From CAZZKE01 sp964655005 (lineage in GTDB: Bacteria > Pseudomonadota > Alphaproteobacteria > Rhodospirillales > JABHCV01), in the NCBI GenBank assembly GCA_964655005.1, contig CAZZKE010000037.1, positions 1-29,236 of the forward strand: DNA of 29,236 nt, in the 5' to 3' direction. The position numbers were made by a program, and so were the translations under genes. This document shows, one piece after another, positions 23,709-29,236 of this stretch; within the stretch, counting starts at the first letter, position 1, and the number at the start of each line of letters is the position of its first letter. Below the pieces are notes generated by a model that made no database searches, had not been told where the DNA came from, and saw nothing but the letters and a program-made list of their open reading frames with translations.

Positions 23709-25448
23709 ATGGCCACCATTAAGGGAAAAACAAAAAAAGCACCGGAAAGCAAGCGCGACCAGCACAATAAACCGAAAAGTGACATTCATATCGCCCAGAT
23801 GGCGGCAATGCGGCCGGTTACCGAAATTGCCGCCGGGGCGCTTGGCATTGAAGCCGATCACCTGGAGCCATATGGCCACTACAAGGCCAAGGTATCGCTG
23901 GAATTTATCGAGAGCCTGGAAAAAAAGCAGAACGGCAAGCTGATTCTGGTGACCGCCATCTCGCCCACTCCGGCCGGCGAAGGCAAGACGACGACCACCG
24001 TCGGGCTTGGCGACGGCCTTAACCGGATCGGCAAAAAGGCCATGATCTGCCTGCGTGAACCCAGCCTGGGCCCGTGTTTTGGCCTGAAAGGCGGGGCCGC
24101 CGGCGGCGGTTATTCCCAGGTTGTCCCGATGGAAGACATCAACCTGCATTTCACCGGCGATTTTCACGCCGTCGGGGCCGCCAATAACCTTTTGGCGGCA
24201 TTGATCGACAATCATATTTACTGGCACGAAAACGACAACACGTTGCTGGATAACCGCCGCATCACCTGGAAACGCGCCATCGACATGAATGACCGTTCCC
24301 TGCGCGATATCGTTACTTCCCTGGGCGGCGTCGCCAACGGCGCACCGCGCCAGGGCGGTTTTGACATCACCGTGGCCTCGGAAGTCATGGCGATCCTGTG
24401 CCTGTCGAAGGACCTGAAGGATTTGCAGCGCCGCCTCGGTAATATAATCGTCGGCCAAACCCGCGACCGCCGTCCGGTAACGGCGAAGGATTTAAAGGCC
24501 CATGGCGCCATGTCGGCGCTGCTGAAGGACGCCATGATGCCCAATCTGGTGCAAACACTGGAAAACAATCCGGCCTTTATCCATGGCGGTCCGTTCGCCA
24601 ATATCGCCCACGGCTGCAATACCATCATCGCCACCAAGACGGCCTTGAAGCTTACCGATTACGTGGTAACCGAGGCCGGTTTCGGGGCCGATCTGGGGGC
24701 CGAGAAATTTTTCGACATCAAGTGCCGCAAGGCCGGATTAAAACCCGATCTGGTGGTCCTGGTGGCGACTATCCGGGCATTGAAGATGCACGGCGGCGTC
24801 GCCCGCAAGGATCTGGCCAAGGAAAACGTCGCGGCGGTCGAGGCCGGGCTGGCCAATCTGGAGCGCCATGTTTCCAATATTCGCCATTTCGGCCTGCCGC
24901 CGATGGTCGCCATCAATAAATTTTCCGCCGATACCGGGGCCGAAGTCGCCATGGTCAAGGAACGCTGCGCCGAACTGGGCATCATTGCCGTCGAATCCGA
25001 TCACTGGGCCAATGGCGGGGCCGGGGCCGAGGAACTGGCGAAAACGGTGATTCAGGTCCTGGAGAAGGATAAATCCAGTTTCCATCCGCTATATCCCGAC
25101 GAGATGACCCTGTGGAACAAGATCCGCACCATCGCCACCTCGCTATATGGCGCCGACGACATAATTGCCGACAAGAAGGTCCGTCAGCAAATCGAGGATT
25201 ACCAGAAAGACTATGGCCATTTTCCAGTCTGCATGGCCAAGACCCAATACAGTTTTTCGACCGATCCCAACCTGCTCGGCGCACCAAGCGGCCATGTCGT
25301 GCCGATCCGCGAGGTTCGGCTGTCGGGCGGGGCGGAATTCATGGTCGTCGTCTGCGGCGACATCATGACCATGCCGGGACTGCCCCGGACGCCGGCGGCC
25401 AACAATATTCATATCGATTCCAGCGGGCGCATTGCCGGATTGTTCTAG
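23709..25448 (+). CDS. fhs: Formate-tetrahydrofolate ligase
   Basis: A cytosolic enzyme that makes 10-formyl-tetrahydrofolate from formate, ATP and tetrahydrofolate, feeding purine and one-carbon metabolism. It has 579 residues. Motifs: SDIHIAQMAAMRPVTEIA, EPYGHYKAKVSLEF, the P-loop PTPAGEGKTTTTVGLGDGL and CLREPSLGPCFGLKGGAAGG. The first 24 residues are a Lys-rich, probably disordered extension not found in most family members. GGGAG 7 nt before the ATG supports the long start. The 118-nt upstream gap holds no promoter I would defend; a TATTAT at 23689 is too close to the start codon. Confidence 0.96.
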   Translation: MATIKGKTKKAPESKRDQHNKPKSDIHIAQMAAMRPVTEIAAGALGIEADHLEPYGHYKAKVSLEFIESLEKKQNGKLILVTAISPTPAGEGKTTTTVGLGDGLNRIGKKAMICLREPSLGPCFGLKGGAAGGGYSQVVPMEDINLHFTGDFHAVGAANNLLAALIDNHIYWHENDNTLLDNRRITWKRAIDMNDRSLRDIVTSLGGVANGAPRQGGFDITVASEVMAILCLSKDLKDLQRRLGNIIVGQTRDRRPVTAKDLKAHGAMSALLKDAMMPNLVQTLENNPAFIHGGPFANIAHGCNTIIATKTALKLTDYVVTEAGFGADLGAEKFFDIKCRKAGLKPDLVVLVATIRALKMHGGVARKDLAKENVAAVEAGLANLERHVSNIRHFGLPPMVAINKFSADTGAEVAMVKERCAELGIIAVESDHWANGGAGAEELAKTVIQVLEKDKSSFHPLYPDEMTLWNKIRTIATSLYGADDIIADKKVRQQIEDYQKDYGHFPVCMAKTQYSFSTDPNLLGAPSGHVVPIREVRLSGGAEFMVVVCGDIMTMPGLPRTPAANNIHIDSSGRIAGLF

Positions 25449-25488
25449 GCGGGCTAATCTCCGGAAAATCACGGACCGGAAAACGCAA

Positions 25489-25920
25489 TTGTCGTCACTC
25501 TTGCAGGGAAAAGCCTGGAGCGAATTTAAGCGCTGGTGCCGGTTGCGGGGGTTAACTCCGCTGCCGGCCCATCCCTGGACGCTGGCCGCTTATGCCCGGT
25601 GGTGCGAACCGAAACAGAAATTCGCCGATATCGACAGCAATCTTAAATCCATCGCCCGCCAGCACCTGCTGGCCGGTGTGGCGGTGCCCAACCGGCACCC
25701 GACGGTGAAAAGCACCCTGGCGCTGATTGAAGTACGTTCCGCCAACAGGGCCCACAGTTCGGCCCTGTTCGAAGCCGATGATTTTTTGAAAACGCCGCCG
25801 CCTCAGGCGAAAATTGATTCCGAAGCGGCGGTCGAAGAAGGTCCGGTCAAATCGAAGAAGGGATACATAACCATGCGTTCCCGGCCCCGGCTGGTGCGCC
25901 GCCGGTCCCGGTCGGATTGA
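25489..25920 (+). CDS. Small protein resembling the N-terminal core-binding domain of tyrosine integrases
   Basis: About 143 residues if started at TTG 25489 (GGAAAA upstream). The first half, WSEFKRWCRLRGLTPLPAHPWTLAAYARWCE followed by SNLKSIARQHLLAGVAVPNRHPTVKSTLALI, has the helical SAM-like pattern of the DNA-clamping domain of phage integrases. The catalytic domain (R...H-x-x-R...Y) is absent; instead there is a linker and a basic tail RSRPRLVRRRSRSD. It could be a stand-alone DNA-binding protein or a remnant of a recombinase. No attachment site, tRNA or other mobile gene is nearby. An upstream TTG at 25432 overlapping fhs is possible. The similarity is judged by eye. Confidence 0.6.
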   Translation: MSSLLQGKAWSEFKRWCRLRGLTPLPAHPWTLAAYARWCEPKQKFADIDSNLKSIARQHLLAGVAVPNRHPTVKSTLALIEVRSANRAHSSALFEADDFLKTPPPQAKIDSEAAVEEGPVKSKKGYITMRSRPRLVRRRSRSD

Positions 25921-25935
25921 AAATGCTCTTTGGTA

Positions 25936-26970
25936 TTACCTGACGTCAATTACCCTGGTAACGGAAAATTCTTCGTTCGTACCGGGACGGGTCAGGCGGA
26001 TTTCTCCGGTGTAGGTTCCCTTGACCCAGGCCTTTTCCTGGCGTCGCAATCCAGCGAACACGAAACGGCGGGCCTGTGATTTTTTCAGAACGGAGGTATG
26101 ACCCACCAACGAGCGCCCGTCCGGTCCGACAATCAGGAAGCTCACCTTGTCGCCGGCCTTGACCCAGAACATATCGGCCCAAAGCGCGATTACCGGCGAG
26201 GTATCAAGCAGCAATTCTTCGCCGTAAAGGCCTTCGCGGGCGAATCGCGAGTTGGGCGTGGTCGATGAAAAACCGGCGTTGTAGATAGCCGTTGGCTGGT
26301 AAGGCATGGCATCCAGGGCGCTGGCGTTCCATAACGGGTTTTTGCCGACCCCGCAGTCCTTGGTGCGATCGATACCGGCGAACGGATCGACAATTTTACC
26401 CTTGTAGCGAACCTGGATATGGACATGCGGGAATTCGGTCAGGCCGGAAAGGCCGACCAGACCAAGTTGCCGCCCCGATGTTACCTTGTCGCCCGGTCGG
26501 ACGACGACGCTGCCTTTCAGCATGTGGCAGTACTGGGTTTCCCAGCCGCCGCCATGGTCGATCAGGGCACCGTTGCCGCATTCCTTGTCGGCGACCGATT
26601 CGCGACCGCCGTTCTGGTTGAAATCGATATCTTCCATATTGTTGCGCGCACCGCGCACGATGCCCGCCGCCGCCGCGTAGACCGGCACCCCGTCGCGCAT
26701 GGCCGCAGCATCGACGATGGCGATATCGATGCCTTTGTGTCCATCGTAGGAGGCCTTGCCACAGGCATAGTCGCGGACGCCTTCCGTCGGGTCCATATCG
26801 ACATAGTTGACCAGCCAGCAGTCCTGGCCAGGGGTGCAGTGGATCGGCATTTCCAGCTTGGGCTGCTCACCGGCCAGCGCGCCCGACGCCGCCAGCACAA
26901 GAAAACCCAGGAAGCCGGCCAGCAGGACAGAGCGGTAATTGACGGTGTGTATCAGTTGTTTGATTTCCAT
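25936..26970 (-). CDS. Secreted M23-family (LytM) metallopeptidase
   Basis: A 344-residue envelope protein with an N-terminal signal or anchor (hydrophobic about residues 14-33, possible cleavage ALA before GEQ). The M23 domain spans about 75-210: YDGHKGIDIAIVDAA supplies the first zinc His and Asp, the YCHMLKG segment follows, and the FPHVHIQVRYKGK motif supplies the H-x-H zinc pair. The HKGID form differs slightly from the usual HxGxD spacing but keeps the ligands. Cysteines (HCTPGQDCWL, DYACGK, DKECGN) suggest disulfides. A beta-sandwich-like C-terminal domain (about 240-344) follows. It probably cleaves peptidoglycan cross-links or regulates an amidase. It is convergent with the integrase-like gene and divergent from maoC. 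Confidence 0.9.
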   Translation of the reverse strand: MEIKQLIHTVNYRSVLLAGFLGFLVLAASGALAGEQPKLEMPIHCTPGQDCWLVNYVDMDPTEGVRDYACGKASYDGHKGIDIAIVDAAAMRDGVPVYAAAAGIVRGARNNMEDIDFNQNGGRESVADKECGNGALIDHGGGWETQYCHMLKGSVVVRPGDKVTSGRQLGLVGLSGLTEFPHVHIQVRYKGKIVDPFAGIDRTKDCGVGKNPLWNASALDAMPYQPTAIYNAGFSSTTPNSRFAREGLYGEELLLDTSPVIALWADMFWVKAGDKVSFLIVGPDGRSLVGHTSVLKKSQARRFVFAGLRRQEKAWVKGTYTGEIRLTRPGTNEEFSVTRVIDVR

Positions 26971-27059
26971 GGGCGATCAATAGCAAATTACCGGAGAAAT
27001 GGAAACTATCCACTGGTTCGGAAATGCAGTACATTCCGGCTCCAGAATCGAATTAATAC

Positions 27060-27069
27060 GGAATATTCC
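27060..27069. repeat. 10-bp palindrome covering the MaoC ribosome-binding region
   Basis: GGAATATTCC ends 1 nt before the ATG at 27071 and contains the only Shine-Dalgarno-like sequence (GGAA). It could be an operator or a chance palindrome. Confidence 0.4.
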
Positions 27070-27070
27070 T

Positions 27071-27523
27071 ATGCCAAATACCAGAGCTACCAAGGATGAA
27101 CTGCACGGCTTTTATTTCGAAGATATGCGGGAAGGCATGACCGATGTTTACGGCAAAACCCTGACCGATGCCGATATCGTCATGTTTTCGGGGATATCCG
27201 GCGATATCAATCCGGTCCATCTGAATCATGAATTTGCCAGCAGCACCATATTTGAAGGACGCATCGCCCACGGTATGCTGGTCGCCAGTTTTATCTCGAC
27301 GGTGGTCGGCACCAAGCTTCCGGGGCCGGGCTGTATTTATGTCAATCAGACGCTCCGGTTCAAGGCGCCGGTCAAATCCGGCGACACGGTGACGGCCAGG
27401 GTGACCGTGACCAAGATCGTTCCCGAGAAGAAATTCGTCGAGTTGAGGACGATCTGCATGGTCGGTGACAAAACGGTGGTTGATGGCGAAGCCACGGTTA
27501 TGGTTCCATCCCGCGACAGCTAG
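27071..27523 (+). CDS. MaoC-family (R)-specific enoyl-CoA hydratase
   Basis: A 150-residue hot-dog-fold protein that hydrates trans-2-enoyl-CoA to (R)-3-hydroxyacyl-CoA, as PhaJ does. The hydratase-2 motif is present: FSGISGDINPVHLNHEFA with the catalytic Asp and His, then FEGRIAHGMLVASFIS. C-terminal strands YVNQTLRFKAPVKSGDTV complete the fold. The start at 27071 gives the usual length; a 24-residue in-frame extension to 26999 looks non-coding. It ends 15 nt before ribF on the same strand. No polyhydroxyalkanoate gene is nearby, so the acyl substrate is uncertain. Confidence 0.9.
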   Translation: MPNTRATKDELHGFYFEDMREGMTDVYGKTLTDADIVMFSGISGDINPVHLNHEFASSTIFEGRIAHGMLVASFISTVVGTKLPGPGCIYVNQTLRFKAPVKSGDTVTARVTVTKIVPEKKFVELRTICMVGDKTVVDGEATVMVPSRDS

Positions 27524-27538
27524 CCGAACCGGCCTGCC

Positions 27539-28474
27539 ATGCATATCTATCGACATTTCGAAAACCTGCCTGCCGAAGTAAAGGGTTCCGCCGTTGCCAT
27601 CGGCAATTTCGACGGTATTCACCTGGGCCACCAGGCGGTTATTTGCGAAGCCGGACGAATCGCCCGCGACGCCGGTATTCCATGGACGGTGCTGACGTTC
27701 GAGCCGCACCCGCGCGAGGTTTTGAAACCGGGCGGCCAGCCTTTTCGTCTGACGCCGTTCAGAATAAAAACCAGGCAGATTGAAAAACTTGGCGTTGACG
27801 CCCTGTTCGTACTGCATTTCGACCCCGATTTCGCCCGGCTTTCCGCCGGGGAATTTATCACCGATGTACTAATCGGCGGCCTGGCCGCCCGGCATGTGGT
27901 GTCGGGTTACGATTTCGTATTCGGCAACAAACGGGCCGGCAATTGCGAATTGCTGTTACACAAGGGTAAGGAAAAAGGCTTCGACTTTACCTGCGTCAGC
28001 GCCGTCGATGATGGCGAAAAGGTCTATTCGTCGACCCGCGTGCGCCGCTATCTGGCGGCCGCCGAGCCTGCCCGGGCGGCGACCGTGTTGGGCCGTCCGT
28101 TCGAAATCGAAGGACGGGTCGAACGGGGAGACCGGCGCGGCCGGACCATCGGCTTCCCGACCGCCAATCTGGCGCTGGGGGAATACCTGCGCCCGGCGCA
28201 CGGGGTTTACGCGGTCCGGGCCGGCATTGACGAAGGCGCCGATACGGTATGGCGCGACGGCGTCGCCAATCTGGGGGTCCGCCCCACCTTTGACGGCGAG
28301 GATGCGGTGTTGGAAGTGCATCTGTTCGATTTTGACGGCGATCTGTATAACCGCCATCTGCGGGTGGCGCTGATCGATTACCTGCGCCCGGAACAGAAAT
28401 TCCAGGGACTGGACGATCTGAAGGCGCAAATCGCCGCCGATGGCGAACGGGCGAAGGCCATTTTGCGAGGATAG
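27539..28474 (+). CDS. ribF: Bifunctional riboflavin kinase / FAD synthetase
   Basis: It converts riboflavin to FMN and then FAD. It has 311 residues. The N-terminal FAD synthetase half has the nucleotidyltransferase motif VAIGNFDGIHLGHQAV, FEPHPREVL and the YSSTRVRRYL segment. The C-terminal riboflavin kinase half has GDRRGRTIGFPTANL, the HGVYAV strand, ANLGVRPTFDG and EVHLFDFDGDLYN. The pairing ribF-ileS on the same strand is common in proteobacteria. No clear Shine-Dalgarno precedes the ATG, which lies 15 nt after the maoC stop, so initiation may depend on coupling. Confidence 0.96.
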   Translation: MHIYRHFENLPAEVKGSAVAIGNFDGIHLGHQAVICEAGRIARDAGIPWTVLTFEPHPREVLKPGGQPFRLTPFRIKTRQIEKLGVDALFVLHFDPDFARLSAGEFITDVLIGGLAARHVVSGYDFVFGNKRAGNCELLLHKGKEKGFDFTCVSAVDDGEKVYSSTRVRRYLAAAEPARAATVLGRPFEIEGRVERGDRRGRTIGFPTANLALGEYLRPAHGVYAVRAGIDEGADTVWRDGVANLGVRPTFDGEDAVLEVHLFDFDGDLYNRHLRVALIDYLRPEQKFQGLDDLKAQIAADGERAKAILRG

Positions 28475-28490
28475 GGTTCATGCAGTCGCC

Positions 28491-28519
28491 TTGCCTTTTA
28501 GCGGTGACGATTTTATAGT
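28491..28519 (+). promoter_or_regulatory. Sigma-70-type promoter upstream of ileS
   Basis: TTGCCT (28491-28496, 4/6) and TATAGT (28514-28519, 5/6) are separated by 17 nt. The expected start point is 28526-28527, which coincides with the A of an ATG that opens a short ORF. Confidence 0.65.
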
Positions 28520-28526
28520 CCGGGCC

Positions 28527-28571
28527 ATGTCAAACCGGTTCATAGTTCAGGGCTTTATGCGAATTATCTGA
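28527..28571 (+). CDS. Putative 14-residue leader peptide upstream of ileS
   Basis: ATG at 28527 opens MSNRFIVQGFMRII ending at TGA 28569-28571. Three of 14 codons are Ile (ATA, ATT, ATC), the last two adjacent and just before the stop. The predicted transcription start falls on or 1 nt before the ATG, so the ORF would be leaderless, which is known for the trp leader of rhizobia. A strong hairpin starts at the next base. The arrangement before isoleucyl-tRNA synthetase suggests ribosome-mediated attenuation by charged tRNA-Ile. There is no direct evidence of translation. Confidence 0.45.
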   Translation: MSNRFIVQGFMRII

Positions 28572-28610
28572 CCCCCGCCACGGGCCGGAGCGGTGCCGTG
28601 CGGCGAGGGG
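28572..28610 (+). terminator. GC-rich hairpin in the ileS leader, possible attenuator
   Basis: CCCC-CGCC-ACGG (from 28572) pairs with CCGT-GC-GGCG-A-GGGG (28596-28610): 12 base pairs with two small bulges and a 12-nt loop. A short TTTT follows 9 nt later (28620-28623). That is a weak match to an intrinsic terminator, so it may act as an attenuator or need Rho. I found no convincing antiterminator pairing; GGGGATTCCC (28607-28616) is a small competing hairpin. Confidence 0.5.
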
Positions 28611-28657
28611 ATTCCCGACTTTTCTGAATCAATTAACAAACCTGTGAGCTTTGAACG

Positions 28658-29236
28658 ATGAGCGTTGACTATAAATCCACCCTTTTCCTGCCGAAAACCG
28701 ACTTTCCCATGAAGGCCGGACTGGCCAAGAACGAACCCGGCATCCTGGACCGCTGGGAACGGCTGGATATCTACCGCCGCCAGCGCGAAGCGGGGCGGGG
28801 ACGCGATAAATTCATCCTGCATGACGGCCCGCCCTACGCCAACGGCGACCTGCACATCGGCACCGCCCTGAACAAAATTCTCAAGGATGTCATCGTCCGC
28901 TCGCAGCAAATGCTGGGCAAGGATTCCAATTATGTTCCCGGCTGGGATTGTCACGGCCTGCCCATCGAATGGAAGATCGAAGAAAGGTACCGCGCCGAAG
29001 GCAAGGATAAAGACGATATACCGATTGTCGAATTTCGCCGGGAATGCCGGGAATTCGCCGATTACTGGATCGGCGAACAGCGCCGGCAATTCAGGCGTCT
29101 GGGTGGGGTCGGCGACTGGGATAACCCATACACCACCATGGCCTACGCCGCCGAAGCGCAGATTGTCCGCGAATTGGGTAAATTCCTGATGGATGGCTCT
29201 TTATACAAGGGCGCCAAGCCGGTGATGTGGTCGATT
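28658..29236 (+). CDS. ileS: Isoleucyl-tRNA synthetase, N-terminal part
   Basis: It charges tRNA-Ile with isoleucine. From the ATG at 28658, 193 codons stay open to the window edge. The N-terminus has the family pattern YKSTLFLPKTDFPMKAGL, the class I HIGH-type motif DGPPYANGDLHIGTALNKIL, VPGWDCHGLPIEWKIEE and FRRLGGVGDWDNPY. The editing domain, KMSKS loop and C-terminus lie outside the window. The 183-nt gap after ribF contains its own promoter, a possible leader peptide and a hairpin, so it is probably not simply co-transcribed with ribF. Confidence 0.96.
   Translation, partial: MSVDYKSTLFLPKTDFPMKAGLAKNEPGILDRWERLDIYRRQREAGRGRDKFILHDGPPYANGDLHIGTALNKILKDVIVRSQQMLGKDSNYVPGWDCHGLPIEWKIEERYRAEGKDKDDIPIVEFRRECREFADYWIGEQRRQFRRLGGVGDWDNPYTTMAYAAEAQIVRELGKFLMDGSLYKGAKPVMWSI

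Noticed and set aside
25489..25920. Evidence for an integrated mobile element around the integrase-like gene
   Set aside because: No tRNA, direct repeats, transposase or composition change is visible, and the flanking genes are housekeeping genes.

Overview
The window looks like a chromosomal segment of a high-GC alphaproteobacterium, probably of the Rhodospirillales type. This rests on the alphaproteobacterial form of ETF-ubiquinone oxidoreductase divergent from a family-4-like uracil-DNA glycosylase, a TPR lipoprotein next to ispE, a lytic transglycosylase overlapping moaB, and a PstA with an enlarged periplasmic domain. No taxonomic marker was searched, so this is an inference. The 100-N run at 9259-9358 shows the sequence is a draft scaffold.

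Layout. 1-4169 (minus): ispE (partial), TPR lipoprotein, small membrane protein, ETF-QO. 4277-5053 (plus): uracil-DNA glycosylase. 5098-10499 (minus): seven closely packed genes, in transcription order lipoprotein, Gly-rich Tat-signal protein, HPr-kinase-like kinase, PqqD-like peptide-binding protein, PepSY protein, response regulator and histidine kinase. 10685-11152 (minus): stand-alone cyclic-nucleotide-binding domain. 11390-13748 (plus): lytic transglycosylase and moaB. 13774-14202 (minus): secreted nuclease. 14399-16492 (plus): DUF2249 protein, polytopic oxidase-like membrane protein and hemerythrin, behind an FNR-type box. 16577-23590 (plus): complete phosphate regulon phoR-pstS-pstC-pstA-pstB-phoU-phoB with two recognisable Pho boxes. 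23709-25920 (plus): formate-tetrahydrofolate ligase and an integrase-N-terminus-like protein. 25936-26970 (minus): M23 peptidase. 27071-29236 (plus): MaoC hydratase, ribF and ileS (partial).

The part most likely to be undescribed is 5098-10499. It combines the two signatures of a ribosomal-peptide modification system (a PqqD-like recognition protein and an HprK-related kinase) with an exported, extremely Gly-rich protein, and links them in one gene run to a PepSY protein and a two-component system. The Gly-rich gene is broken by an assembly gap. The contig ends on either side share 55 identical bases, and collapsing them restores a single in-frame protein of about 221 residues.

A second unusual element is the 5' region of ileS. 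A good promoter is followed, at the expected start point, by a 14-codon ORF ending in Ile-Ile-stop, then directly by a strong GC-rich hairpin, which is the layout of a leader-peptide attenuator. Regulatory structure is also clear in the pst operon: 11-bp-phased Pho repeats, a stem-loop between pstS and pstC, and a 13-bp inverted repeat inside the 5' end of pstC.
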